NCBI RefSeq assembly: GCF_900637975.1
Contig: NZ_LR134477.1
Location: 1,054,001-1,118,000 of the forward strand
DNA length: 64,000 bases
DNA from: Actinomyces viscosus
GTDB taxonomy: Bacteria > Actinomycetota > Actinomycetes > Actinomycetales > Actinomycetaceae
Direction of reading: 5' to 3'
In this document: positions 45,665 to 56,899 of the stretch, piece after piece
How positions within the stretch are numbered: position 1 is the first letter of the stretch
How the letters are laid out: each line of letters opens with the position of its first letter
The notes under the pieces: model-generated
Seen by the model: the letters and a program-made list of their open reading frames with translations, nothing else
Databases searched by the model: none
What the model was told of the DNA's origin: nothing
Translations under genes and position numbers: made by a program

Positions 45665-46687
45665 CTAGATGGTGAGAACAGATGCTCTTGCGACAGGCGG
45701 GCATGAGATCTTGAGCTGGTTGTGGCCGGGAACCTCCTCGACGCCGAGGAGCGCACGCACGCCCGCGGCACCCAGCTCGTAGTGCGGCAGTGACACCGTA
45801 GACAGGGGCGGATGAAGATGCGCCGCAATAACCTCTTGATTGTCAAAACCTACGACCGAGACATCATCCGGAACCGTCGCTCCCCGATCTCTCAGTGCGT
45901 CGTACAGGCCCATCGCGACACGGTCGTTATGACAGCACACGCCGGTGGCCCCAGAGGCGAGCACCCTCGACCCAGCATCGAAACCGCCCTCCTGATCCGG
46001 CTGTACGTCCCACACGAGAGCCGGGTCGACCCTGATCCCGGCAGCTTCCAGGGCGGCACGGTAGCCGGCGAGCCGGCCGATTCGCGCAGGCGAGTCGATC
46101 ATCGTGTTGATGAAGGCGATGCGACGATGCCCCTGTGTCAGAAGCATCTGCGCGGCAGCCCTACCGCCCTCAAACTCATCCGGGACGACACTCGGCAAGT
46201 GACCGGCTTCGTCATAGCAATTGACTAGGACCGACTCCGTCTCATCCAGAGCCTCGGGAGGAACCACGCCTCTGTGGTACCAACGGGAATAGAGAATGCC
46301 GCGGACGTTGTACTGCAGCATCATCGACATCGCACGGTTCTCCGCCTCCGCGTTATTCTCCGTGTTGGCGACGAGAAGAATATGACCATGCCGCCACGCC
46401 TCCTCCTGGGCGCCGTGGACAATCTGACCGGCGAACGGGGTTGAGGCGATGGAGTCGGCGACGAGCCCGATGAAGGGGCTGCCGCCCTTGACCAAGGTCT
46501 TCGCCAGCACGTTCGGGCGATACCCCAGTCTCTCAACCGCGTCCAGGACCCGCCGCCTGGCTTCCGTGCCGATCCGTACACCCTGCTTGTCGTTGACGAC
46601 GTGAGACACCGTCGTTACAGAAACCCCGGCCTCCTGCGCCACTTGCTTCATCGTGACACGAGAGTCACGCCCGCTCGCCAGATGCAC
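45665..46687 (-). CDS. LacI-family repressor, last gene of the GH32 operon
   Basis: A 340-residue regulator with HTH VTMKQVAQEAGVSVTTVSHV and hinge VNDKQGVRIGTEARRR. The sensor domain includes SIASTPFAGQIVHGAQEEA and CCHNDRVAMGLYDALRDRG. GTG 46687 follows the permease stop after 4 bases; ATG 46651 is the next possible start. It probably binds the two TGGTCAA-type palindromes upstream of the GH32 gene. Confidence 0.85.
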   Translation of the reverse strand: MHLASGRDSRVTMKQVAQEAGVSVTTVSHVVNDKQGVRIGTEARRRVLDAVERLGYRPNVLAKTLVKGGSPFIGLVADSIASTPFAGQIVHGAQEEAWRHGHILLVANTENNAEAENRAMSMMLQYNVRGILYSRWYHRGVVPPEALDETESVLVNCYDEAGHLPSVVPDEFEGGRAAAQMLLTQGHRRIAFINTMIDSPARIGRLAGYRAALEAAGIRVDPALVWDVQPDQEGGFDAGSRVLASGATGVCCHNDRVAMGLYDALRDRGATVPDDVSVVGFDNQEVIAAHLHPPLSTVSLPHYELGAAGVRALLGVEEVPGHNQLKISCPPVARASVLTI

Positions 46688-46691
46688 TGGC

Positions 46692-47610
46692 TCACCCCTT
46701 CGTCGAACCGTTCTCAAGCCCGTATATCATAGCCTTACTCAGCACAAGGAACATGAGCAAGAGGGGAGTAACGGTCACGGCGACGGCGGCGAAGGTCGCC
46801 GTCCAGTCCGTCTTCCCCATGTTGCCGATGTAGTTCTGCAGTCCGAGCGGAATCGTCTTAAGGCCCTCAGTAAGGACGAATGTGTTGGCGAAAACGAACT
46901 CATTCCAGATGAAGATCGCGTTGACCATGACCACGGTGACGACCGTATTGAGAGACATGGGCAAGGTGATTCTGGTGAAGATCCTGTAGGGACCCGCACC
47001 ATCGATCGAGGCTGCTTCGTAGATCGACTTAGGGATGTAGCTGAAGAACGAAATGAACAGGAACAGCGACATCGGGAGGGCGAATCCGGCCAGCGGGATG
47101 ATGATCGCGATATGGGTATCCAGAAGGCCTATCTTCGAGTAGTCGACGAACAGTGGTACGAGAGCGATCTGCACGGGGACGACGATCCCCATGAGGAACA
47201 GTGAGCGCACAATTCCGGCCCCCCTGAAGCCTAGCACCTGAATGGCGTAGGCCCCCATCATTCCGCACACCACGATGAGAAGGCAGGCTCCGATCGTCAC
47301 GATCGCGGAATTGAGAATGTAAGTCAGAACGTCCCCTTGCTCGAATGCCCTGAAAAAGTTCTCCAGAGTGAACGACGAGGGGATGCCGACCGGATTGTTC
47401 GCTGCAAAGTCCTCGGGCGAACGAACTGATGTGAGGATCAGCCACATGAACGGGTACCTGGATGAGCAGGACTAGTCCGAGCAGCACCTTATGAACGATC
47501 TGCACCTTGCGCAAGCGCTTGCGCCGCCTGGGAGCCGACATCTGCGGATCAGGGACGAACAGCGGCTTGGGAACGCTCGGTGTTGCGCCAGGAACAGTCA
47601 TGTCAGTCAT
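46692..47610 (-). pseudogene. CUT1 permease (MalG-type), single-base frameshift near its 5' end
   Basis: Two frames of one permease. From ATG 47610 the frame reads MTDMTVPGATPSVPKPLFVP up to KVLLGLVLLIQ, then continues as nonsense. The correct continuation, YPFMWLILTSVRSPEDF, begins in the +1 frame, one base further (extra base at or near 47457). Removing one base gives 305 residues, normal for the family, with intact membrane helices and EAA loop (YEAASIDGAGPYRIFTRITL). The start overlaps the upstream permease's stop (ATGACTGA). The gene is either broken or the sequence has an error here. Confidence 0.8.
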
Positions 47611-48481
47611 TCCCCCTGCGAATGAGACCAAAGATGAAGGCGACGGCAACGAGACACTCGAGCACGATGAACACGGAGATAGCCGAGGCATACCCGTAGT
47701 TCGTGGAGACAAAGGCCGTCTTGTACATGTATGTCGTCACAAGTTCGGATGACTGCCCGGGCCCTCCATTCGTGAGCAGATATGGGATATCGAACCCCCG
47801 CAGGCCGTAGGTGACGACCATGACCATGGTCGTGGCCCACACGGGCCGGATATGGGGGAAACGGATCTTGACGAAGACCTTCCAGGCGCTCGCGCCGTCG
47901 AGCTGCGCAGCTTCCTCCAGCTCACGCGGCACGGACAGCAGGGCTGCGTAGAAGATGATCGTGTAGAGGCCCAGGAACCGCCACCCCTCCGGGATGGACA
48001 CTGCCGTGAGAACCGTATGAATATTAGACAGCCAGGGCTTTTCGAGAGCGTCAAGACCAACCATTCCCAGAATGGTGTTGACCAACCCCTTGGGGTCGAA
48101 GGAATAGATTCGCTGGAATAGAAGGGCGATCGCGGTGGTCGAGATAACCGCCGGCATGAGATAAAGAACCTTCAGCACCTCACGTCCTCGGGTGATTGTC
48201 AGCAGGAGCAGCGCGACTCCGAGGCCGAGGCCCATCTGGATGACGACGCAGATCACCAGGTAGACGAGTTGGTTGACGAAAGCCTTCCAGAACGTGGGAT
48301 CAGCGGAAAACATCTTGATGTAGTTGTCAATACCGACAAACTGCATGTTCGTAATGCCGTCCCACTTGTAGAAACTCAGAACGAGCGACTGCACGATGGG
48401 CAGAAGCACACCACCTCCAAACAAAAGAACGGGTGGCGTCAGGAACACGAGGACGGAGAGTCGAGACCTGTAGGGGAGCAT
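47603..48481 (-). CDS. CUT1 sugar ABC transporter permease (MalF-type)
   Basis: A 292-residue permease with six helices beginning LSVLVFLTPPVLLFGGGVLL. The EAA loop is ELEEAAQLDGASAWKVFVKI. Its stop overlaps the start of the MalG-type gene, so the two are coupled. Confidence 0.93.
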   Translation of the reverse strand: MLPYRSRLSVLVFLTPPVLLFGGGVLLPIVQSLVLSFYKWDGITNMQFVGIDNYIKMFSADPTFWKAFVNQLVYLVICVVIQMGLGLGVALLLLTITRGREVLKVLYLMPAVISTTAIALLFQRIYSFDPKGLVNTILGMVGLDALEKPWLSNIHTVLTAVSIPEGWRFLGLYTIIFYAALLSVPRELEEAAQLDGASAWKVFVKIRFPHIRPVWATTMVMVVTYGLRGFDIPYLLTNGGPGQSSELVTTYMYKTAFVSTNYGYASAISVFIVLECLVAVAFIFGLIRRGND

Positions 48482-48553
48482 TATGCCTTCTTGTCAGGAG
48501 CATCACGGATTGCGGGAGGAGACTGGGCCTAGCGGTGCTGCCTCCTCGGCGTG

Positions 48554-49903
48554 TTACTGGTTGAAGTATGCAGAGGCGTTCTCGGTGAGCGTGGAGTCCA
48601 TGGTCGTCAGAAAGTCGTCAACGCTGACGTCGCCCTGGACGAGGAGCACCTGCTCCTGGACGAGTTTGGTATTCGTCGTCGGATCGAGCTGGGTGTCCCA
48701 CGGCATGAGAGCCGTGCCGGAGAGATTCGCAGCCTCGTCAATCGCCTGCTGGTAGATCGGCAGAGCATTGCCGGGGATGATGGGAGGGGTGTTTGTCGGA
48801 CCGAGGAGACCCGTGGTCGCATACTTCTCCGGGTAATTCTCCAGAGCGAACTTGAGGAAGTCATGGATGAGGGGATCATACGTCGAGGCATTGACCGCGA
48901 CACCGATGCCCGACGGAGCGACGTACTCGTGCTCCGAGGTCACCGAGCCAGCAGTGGTCGGAAGCGTGAAATAGGCGATGTTCTTCTGCAGGTCCTCGGG
49001 CAGGTCAGTGGTCGCAAGGCTCGGAAGCTCCCATGTACCCATGCAGTACATCGCCGCCTTCCCTGAGGTGAAGAGGTTCTGGGCATCGGTGTAGCCAACG
49101 GATGAGAATCCCTTCTGGAACGCACCGGCCTCGCCGAGGTCATGCAACCACTGCGCCATCTTCTTACCCGGCTCGTCGGCGAATGCCGCTTCACCCTTTT
49201 TGAGCTTCTTGATGTAGTCCTCACCCTCCATCCGGAAGGGGTAAAAAGCGACATAGCGTTCGAGTGGCCAACCGTCGAGTCCGTCCAGGGCGATGGGGGT
49301 GACGCCGCTGGCAGCCAGTTTCCGGCACAACTCGGGGAAATCGTCGAGGGAACGCGGAACCTCAGCTCCTGCGGCCTCGAAGAGCGCCTTGTTGTACCAG
49401 AACACCTCGATTCCGTACTCGAGCGGAATCATGTACAGCGAGCCGTCGTCGAAACGCTGGTAGTCTAGCGCCGCCTTCCGGAAGCTGTCGGTGATACCTA
49501 AGTCGTTGAGCAGGGCGGCCACATCGACCATGCGATTCTGCTTCGCGAGCTTCTGAGCAAAGGGGGTCGCATCGGTGTCGAAGAGCTCGGGGAGCTTGTT
49601 GGCGGCGGCGAGGGTCTCATACTTCTGGATGTAGGAAGGCCGGTCGGGCGTCGTGATAAGGGTGAGCTTGAAGCCCTTGTGGTCCTTGGCGTACTCCTCA
49701 GCGATTTCCTGCATCGTGTTGATGACCGCACCGTTGGCTGCGCGCGACAACAGCCACGAGATCTCGCGAGGCTTGATTTCCCCCTCGGGGTTGATCTGGA
49801 CGGGCTTCAACGAGGTTGCGCTCTTGCCACCGCACGCAGCCAGAGCGGGTGACGCTGCTGCGGCGAGAGCCAGGGCCAGGAACTGGGATCGCTTGATATT
49901 CAT
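48554..49903 (-). CDS. CUT1 sugar-binding lipoprotein of the GH32 operon
   Basis: A 449-residue receptor. The signal (NIKRSQFLALALAAAASPALAAC) has a lipobox LAAC with lipidated Cys; no twin-arginine motif, so Sec export. The mature part includes YNKALFEAAGAEVPRSLDDF and MYCMGTWELPS, typical of the family. It lies 30 bp after the GH32 stop. Confidence 0.92.
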   Translation of the reverse strand: MNIKRSQFLALALAAAASPALAACGGKSATSLKPVQINPEGEIKPREISWLLSRAANGAVINTMQEIAEEYAKDHKGFKLTLITTPDRPSYIQKYETLAAANKLPELFDTDATPFAQKLAKQNRMVDVAALLNDLGITDSFRKAALDYQRFDDGSLYMIPLEYGIEVFWYNKALFEAAGAEVPRSLDDFPELCRKLAASGVTPIALDGLDGWPLERYVAFYPFRMEGEDYIKKLKKGEAAFADEPGKKMAQWLHDLGEAGAFQKGFSSVGYTDAQNLFTSGKAAMYCMGTWELPSLATTDLPEDLQKNIAYFTLPTTAGSVTSEHEYVAPSGIGVAVNASTYDPLIHDFLKFALENYPEKYATTGLLGPTNTPPIIPGNALPIYQQAIDEAANLSGTALMPWDTQLDPTTNTKLVQEQVLLVQGDVSVDDFLTTMDSTLTENASAYFNQ

Positions 49904-49933
49904 GGTCTCTTTCTCCTTTGAAAGGTCTGCGTC

Positions 49934-51352
49934 TCAAGAACGCGAGTAGGTGGTAAGTGAATGGAGGGTGACGGCCCCGTCAAGGGCCGATAGCCCGACA
50001 CGGCCCGAGGGATGGTCGTAGACGCTGGTTGACAGCATGACCGCGTCGTCAACGCAGCACTGAAGAAGCTCGTCGCGAATCAGGACATCAATATGGACCC
50101 GGCCGGCTGAGAGATCGGTCGGACGCTCGAGCTCGATGAAATGGGGAATGTCACCGGCGACGTGCCACTGCTCGACCCCGGGCGTCCGCCGAGGCCACCG
50201 ATCGAGCACGGCACGGTTCTGACCGGGCTCGAGCCGGAACATGTAGCCGTTCTCACCTTCGGCGTCGGTGCGCAGCAGAAGGGAGATCTCCCGCGTCCCC
50301 TCCTCCCACGACAAATCCGCACTGATGCGGCAGCAGTCCGGCAGCGGCGGTGTCAGTACCTGTGAGGAGTAGGAGGTCGGCACCGAGATCGACACGACGT
50401 CGTCAAGAGTCGTCTCCGTGATCGAGTAGGCATTGAGAACTTCATGGGGAAAGCGCATCAACAGCGTGCCATCCTCGGCCTGGACCGCTTCAAGTGCAGC
50501 CATCGTGCCCGCCCACAGCCAAGGACCCGCGTCGGTCCTGCCGTCGCGCGAGGCGATCCAACCGAAGAATATCCTCCGCCCATGCCAGGAAACGGATTTC
50601 GCCGCATAGAATCCGCGCCCATCGAGGGAATCATGAGCCGGCGCCACCCACGGGCCTTCAGGGCTTCGCGACATCCGGTACCGGGTGACGAAGCGGTCGG
50701 TGAACTCCGAGTACACCAAGTACCACCAGTCACCGATCCGGAAAAGCTCGGGGCACTCCTGCGTGACGAAGCGGTGAGGATCCCACAGCGGGGCGACCGG
50801 GGTCCAGTGCGTGAGGTCATCGCTGATCAGCCTCGCCACGACCCCTCGGCGCCGGTCGGGACCCGACGAATGCCGCGCCGCGAGAATGAGGGACCAACCA
50901 GTGTCCCCTGGAGTGCGGTACACCTGCGGGTCCCGCCAGTCGGCAGGGTCGTACCCGCTCGGGGCCCCGAAGGTGTCCTCAGGGTGCTTGACCCACCGTT
51001 TCATATCTACGCTGGTGGCGTGTGCGACGAGCTGGAGAGGCCTGCCATCGGCGGCCAGCCGATCCGGGTTGCTCGCGGTGTAGAAGAGGTGGAACATCCC
51101 ATCATCGCTCTGAACGATACTTCCGGTATAGGCATTGAAGTCTTCGGCATCAACGCCTCCGGACGGGAGTGCCTCACCGCAGTCCTCATAGTGGACGAGG
51201 TCATTCGTCACCACCAGCGACCAGGGCGTTCCCGGCTTGGGTAGCCGCCTGCGCTCGAGCAGGTAGTAGAGCCGGATCTCCTCCTGGTCGGTCCAGGGAA
51301 TGACGTCTCCCACCCAATCGGGTTTCGGCCTAAAACAGGTGTCCTGAATCAC
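49934..51352 (-). CDS. GH32 beta-fructosidase
   Basis: A 472-residue enzyme with a five-bladed propeller followed by a beta-sandwich (from about residue 330). Catalytic acids are visible: Asp in PDWVGDVIPW, Asp in ADWRDPQVY (RDP motif) and Glu in TQECPELFRIGD (EC motif). It likely cleaves fructose from sucrose-type or fructan oligosaccharides. No signal peptide, so it acts on imported sugar. GTG 51352 follows AAAGGAGTGAC. First gene of GH32-SBP-permease-permease-LacI. Confidence 0.9.
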   Translation of the reverse strand: MIQDTCFRPKPDWVGDVIPWTDQEEIRLYYLLERRRLPKPGTPWSLVVTNDLVHYEDCGEALPSGGVDAEDFNAYTGSIVQSDDGMFHLFYTASNPDRLAADGRPLQLVAHATSVDMKRWVKHPEDTFGAPSGYDPADWRDPQVYRTPGDTGWSLILAARHSSGPDRRRGVVARLISDDLTHWTPVAPLWDPHRFVTQECPELFRIGDWWYLVYSEFTDRFVTRYRMSRSPEGPWVAPAHDSLDGRGFYAAKSVSWHGRRIFFGWIASRDGRTDAGPWLWAGTMAALEAVQAEDGTLLMRFPHEVLNAYSITETTLDDVVSISVPTSYSSQVLTPPLPDCCRISADLSWEEGTREISLLLRTDAEGENGYMFRLEPGQNRAVLDRWPRRTPGVEQWHVAGDIPHFIELERPTDLSAGRVHIDVLIRDELLQCCVDDAVMLSTSVYDHPSGRVGLSALDGAVTLHSLTTYSRS

Positions 51353-51364
51353 GTCACTCCTTTG

Positions 51365-51424
51365 TGGTCAATCGTTTAACCATGAGGATAGAGCACACCT
51401 CGACCATGGTCAAGCGTTTGACCA
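51365..51424. promoter_or_regulatory. Promoter and twin LacI operators of the GH32 operon
   Basis: On the minus strand TTGACC (51413-51408), 17-bp spacer, TATCCT (51390-51385). TGGTCAATCGTTTAACCA (51365-51382) covers the start point, and TGGTCAAGCGTTTGACCA (51407-51424) overlaps the -35 box. The two 18-mers differ at 2 positions and are 42 bp apart (four turns), a classic looping arrangement. Confidence 0.65.
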
Positions 51425-51480
51425 AATCTTCGGGAGGACGTCCTTCTCCCCTGTCGGGCTGCTGCCCCCTGGGAGCCCGG

Positions 51481-52179
51481 TTAGAGACTCTCCGGGCTCC
51501 TGAGCCACGAGGCGTCGGCTGGCCGCAGCTCGGCCCAGCCGCGAGCGCGCGCCTGGGCCGTGGCCAAGACCCCCAGCACGGTGGAGGGATTGTGCAGGCG
51601 GCCGTCCATCACGGCATCCAGCACCTCGTCGAGGCGCACCCAGGTAGGCACGAACTCGGCCTCCTCGGCCTCACGGGGCATCCGCTGGTCCTCGGGCAGC
51701 AGGCTCAGGTCCTGGGCGAGGAAGATCCGGGCTCCCTCGGTGGTGAAGCCGGGTGAGGCGTAGAACTCGGCCAGCGTGTTCCAGGTGGCCGCCGTGTAGT
51801 CGGTCTCCTCAGCGAGCTCCCGGGCGGCCGCAACGGCCGGGGCCTCGCCGGGGACGTCGAGCAAGCCGGCGGGAATCTCCCACAACGAGGCCCGCACGGG
51901 GTGACGGTACTGGCGAACCATGAGGATCTCCGGGGCACCGTCGGCCTGGGAGGAGTCCCGTCCCTCGCGCAGGGCGACGACGGCGACGGCGTCGTGGTGG
52001 ACGACGACCTGGCGGGCCACCGGCTCCTGGCCGGGGCTCAGGCGCACGTGGTCGGCGTCGACGGCGAAGATCGGCCCGCTCCACACCCGCTGACTGGAGA
52101 CCAGCTCCCGGCCCGACTCGCGCGTGTCCGCGAAGCCGCTCGTACCGCTCCCAGCCGCCCTACCCGCCGTCTTGCCCAC
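51481..52179 (-). CDS. NUDIX hydrolase, ADP-ribose pyrophosphatase type
   Basis: A 232-residue protein. The NUDIX helix reads GLLDVPGEAPAVAAARELAE then ETDY, with the catalytic REx2EE core ARELAEET. FYASPGFTTEGARIFLA after the box matches the ADP-ribose pyrophosphatase subgroup. GTG 52179 has AAGGAG 7 bases upstream. It follows pyrG by 11 bp; this order is conserved in actinobacteria. Confidence 0.88.
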   Translation of the reverse strand: MGKTAGRAAGSGTSGFADTRESGRELVSSQRVWSGPIFAVDADHVRLSPGQEPVARQVVVHHDAVAVVALREGRDSSQADGAPEILMVRQYRHPVRASLWEIPAGLLDVPGEAPAVAAARELAEETDYTAATWNTLAEFYASPGFTTEGARIFLAQDLSLLPEDQRMPREAEEAEFVPTWVRLDEVLDAVMDGRLHNPSTVLGVLATAQARARGWAELRPADASWLRSPESL

Positions 52180-52190
52180 GCCTGGCTCCT

Positions 52191-54002
<1,812 letters not shown>

Positions 54003-54065
54003 TCAACGTAGCAGCCGCGATGAAACCTGCCGGACGCACTGACGTCTCACCCCTGTCATCTGTGC

Positions 54066-55229
54066 TCAGTCCTGGGAGAGAACCGTGCGTCGCAGCTGGG
54101 ACGCCAGGTCGTGAGGGCCGGGGAGGAGCCCAGCGGCCTTGCAAGCGCTCCGCCGGGCCCGGGACCGGGCCTCCGGGTCGTTCAGGAGCGCAGCGACGGC
54201 CTCTGCGATGGCCTGAGCCTCGGGGGCGATGAGGACGGCGCCTCCCCTGGCGGTGACGGCGGTGCCGCCGACGTCGGTGGCCACGATCGCGGCACCCGCA
54301 CGCAGGGCCTCCTGGATGGTGAGGGGCTGGCCCTCCCACAGGCTGGTCTGGACGACGACGTCGGCCGCCTCCATGAGGGCGGGGGCGTCGGCGCGCCGGC
54401 CCAGGAGGGTCACCGGCAGGTGCTCGGCGGCGATGCGTTCAGCGGCCTGCTCCCGGCCGGGCCCGTCTCCGGCGACCGCCCAGGTGACGGCCGGTAGGCG
54501 GCCGGCCTCGACGTCGCGGGCAAGGATCGCGGCGGCGTCGAGCAGCAGCGGGAGGCCCTTTTGCGGGGCCAGGCGGGCGACGGTCAGGACACGGGCGCCC
54601 TCCCGTGGCCAGGCCTCCGGTGTCGCTGGGGCGGGAGGCGTCGGTTCCGACGGCGGCCGCGGCGTCGCGACGGGGACGACGGCGAGCTCGACGTGCGGGG
54701 CTCCAAGGCCTCGGGCCCGCTGGGCCAGGTCCGGGCTGACGGCCAGGACGAGGTCGGCGCGGGAGGCGATGAGCCGCTCGAGCCTGTCCCCCACCAGCGT
54801 GGTCAGGCGGCCTCCGACGGTGAGGTTGTGAAGGGTGACGATCAGCCGGATGCGGCCGCGGCGGCGCCGGCCCAGGGCGAGTGCGGCCAGGGCCCCCGCG
54901 CGTAGACCGTGGGCGTGGACGGCGTCGGCCCGACGGCCCAGCCGACGCAGCCTGGCCACGGCCAGAGTGTCATTGAGGCTGGGGCGGGGGCCGATCTCTA
55001 GCGCCTCGGCACGGGCGGGAGCGACATCCAGCCCGTCCAGGACCGTGGCGGGGGCCTCGACGATGACGTCGTGGCCATCGGTAGCCAGGACCTGGGCGCA
55101 GTCGGCCAGGTGGGCGCGCACCCCTCCGGCGGCCGATCCGCTGACCTGGAGGACTCGCAGGCGCCCGGTGCGCGCAGCCCGCTGCGAGGCATCGGCCTGG
55201 TTCGAGCCGTTGACGTCGATGGAGCTCAT
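54066..55229 (-). CDS. GT4-family glycosyltransferase
   Basis: A 387-residue GT-B enzyme. The N-terminal Rossmann part starts RLRVLQVSGSAAGGVRAHLA, and the C-terminal donor site has LTVARLAPQKGLPLLLDAAA and the EX7E region SLWEGQPLTIQEALRAG. It lies in the steA-steB-MraY-like-murJ operon and its start overlaps the murJ stop (ATGA), which suggests it glycosylates a polyprenyl-linked intermediate. Substrates unknown. Confidence 0.88.
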   Translation of the reverse strand: MSSIDVNGSNQADASQRAARTGRLRVLQVSGSAAGGVRAHLADCAQVLATDGHDVIVEAPATVLDGLDVAPARAEALEIGPRPSLNDTLAVARLRRLGRRADAVHAHGLRAGALAALALGRRRRGRIRLIVTLHNLTVGGRLTTLVGDRLERLIASRADLVLAVSPDLAQRARGLGAPHVELAVVPVATPRPPSEPTPPAPATPEAWPREGARVLTVARLAPQKGLPLLLDAAAILARDVEAGRLPAVTWAVAGDGPGREQAAERIAAEHLPVTLLGRRADAPALMEAADVVVQTSLWEGQPLTIQEALRAGAAIVATDVGGTAVTARGGAVLIAPEAQAIAEAVAALLNDPEARSRARRSACKAAGLLPGPHDLASQLRRTVLSQD

Positions 55230-56899
55230 GGTCTCTCACTCTCCTTGCTGCCGTCGTTGCCCTTGTCCTTCTCAGGACTCACGTCCACCGTCTGGGCGCC
55301 GCGCACAGTCCCCAGCAGGCTGCGGTCGGCCAGGTGGACCGTCACCAGGACGGCGCCGGCGGCCGCGGCGGCGCCGGACACGGCCGCGACGACGGCCAAC
55401 GGCAGGGAGCCCACATGGGTGGTTGCCACCCGCACGGCCATGCCTGCAGCAAGGGCCACGGGGAGCCCCGCGGCGAGCGTCGTCAGGACCGGGCGCAGCA
55501 CCTGTCCCCCCATGACGCGGACCAGGACGGACAGCAGGGCCACCCCCGCCACCGTCATCCCTGCGGTCGTCCCCAGGCCAAGGGCGACGAGAGTGGCTCT
55601 GCCGTCCCCGCCCGACGGGGCCATGACACGAACGCAGACGGCGGAGGCGAGCGCGACGGTCAACCATCCGGCGGCGGTGGCATGGGCCGCCGGCCGGGAC
55701 CGGTCTGCGGCGAAGAGAACCCGGGTGACCTGGTAGATGAGGGCGTAGCCGATCAGTCCCGGAGCCAGGACGGCCAGGGCCTGGCCCATCCCGTCGACCT
55801 GCTTGAAGGAGAAGAAGCGCTCGGCGGCGTCGCTGGCTGCCAGGAGCATGGCCGTCCCGGCGACGGCCACAGCGGTGACCAGGGCCGTGGAGGTGGCGAC
55901 CAGAGCACTGACGTCCCCGTGCGCGCCCTCACCGCCGGCAGCAGCCTTGCCCTGCCCCGCGGCCTCGAAGGCGGCGGTCAGGCGGGGGTAGAGGACCGTG
56001 GCCACCGGGACCGCCAGCACCGCGTAAGGGAGGACGTAGACGGCCTGGGTGTACTGGTAGACGGCCGCCGTGCCGGTCTGCCCGCCCCAGCGGGCCAGGG
56101 CCAGGACCACCAGGACGCTCAGCTGCTGGGCCAGGATCGTCCATACTCCGGCCCCACCCAGGCGCAGGGCCCGCCTGGCCTGGGAGCCTCCCAGCCTCAG
56201 GGTGGGGCGCAGCCCCAGTCCCAGCCGGTGGACCGGCCACAGCAGCGGAAGACTGAGCGCCGCCACCCCGAGGGTCGTTCCCCAGCCCAGGACCTGCAGG
56301 GCGAGGCCGGACGTCGCGTCCTCGCCGTCGGCCAGCGCCCCGTAGATGCCGTAGGTCGCCATGACCACGAGGCTGGAGAGCATCGGTGTCAGGGCGGGCC
56401 ACGTGAAGCGGTTGTGGGCCTGGAGGACGCCGGTGAGGACGACCGCCACCCCGTACATGGGAACCTGAAGGGCGAACATGCGCAGGAAGGAGGCGACGAG
56501 CTCGTGCTGAAGCGTCGGATCGACGCCCTGGGAGGTGGGGAACAGGGCGGCGATCGGGGTGGCCAGGACGATGAGGGCCAGGGACAAGGGGGTCAGGACC
56601 GCCAGGACCAGGCCGAGCAGCCCGGAGGCCGTCTGGGTGACCTCCTCGCGCCTGCCCGCCGCGATCGGTGCGGCCAGCAGCGGAACGACGGTCGCGGCCA
56701 GAACGCCGCCGACGACGACCTCGTAGAGGGTGTTCGGAAGCTGGTTGGCCGTCGTGTAGGCGCCCGCCACCGTGCCGGTACCGACGGTGGCGGCCTGGAC
56801 GAGCCAGCGGAGAAATCCCAGGACGCGGGAGACGAGGGTCAGACCGGCGACCCCTCCCGCCACCGAGAGCAGACCGCCGCGGCGCTGCTGGGCTGCCAT
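55226..56899 (-). CDS. MurJ-family lipid-linked glycan flippase
   Basis: A 557-residue MOP-superfamily protein with about 14 membrane helices (LTLVSRVLGFLRWLVQAATV, TTANQLPNTLYEVVVGGVLA at the start). It is predicted to flip a lipid II-like molecule. Stop and start overlap its neighbours by 4 bp on both sides. Whether this is the organism's main MurJ or a second one for another glycan cannot be decided from the window. Confidence 0.88.
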   Translation of the reverse strand: MAAQQRRGGLLSVAGGVAGLTLVSRVLGFLRWLVQAATVGTGTVAGAYTTANQLPNTLYEVVVGGVLAATVVPLLAAPIAAGRREEVTQTASGLLGLVLAVLTPLSLALIVLATPIAALFPTSQGVDPTLQHELVASFLRMFALQVPMYGVAVVLTGVLQAHNRFTWPALTPMLSSLVVMATYGIYGALADGEDATSGLALQVLGWGTTLGVAALSLPLLWPVHRLGLGLRPTLRLGGSQARRALRLGGAGVWTILAQQLSVLVVLALARWGGQTGTAAVYQYTQAVYVLPYAVLAVPVATVLYPRLTAAFEAAGQGKAAAGGEGAHGDVSALVATSTALVTAVAVAGTAMLLAASDAAERFFSFKQVDGMGQALAVLAPGLIGYALIYQVTRVLFAADRSRPAAHATAAGWLTVALASAVCVRVMAPSGGDGRATLVALGLGTTAGMTVAGVALLSVLVRVMGGQVLRPVLTTLAAGLPVALAAGMAVRVATTHVGSLPLAVVAAVSGAAAAAGAVLVTVHLADRSLLGTVRGAQTVDVSPEKDKGNDGSKESERP

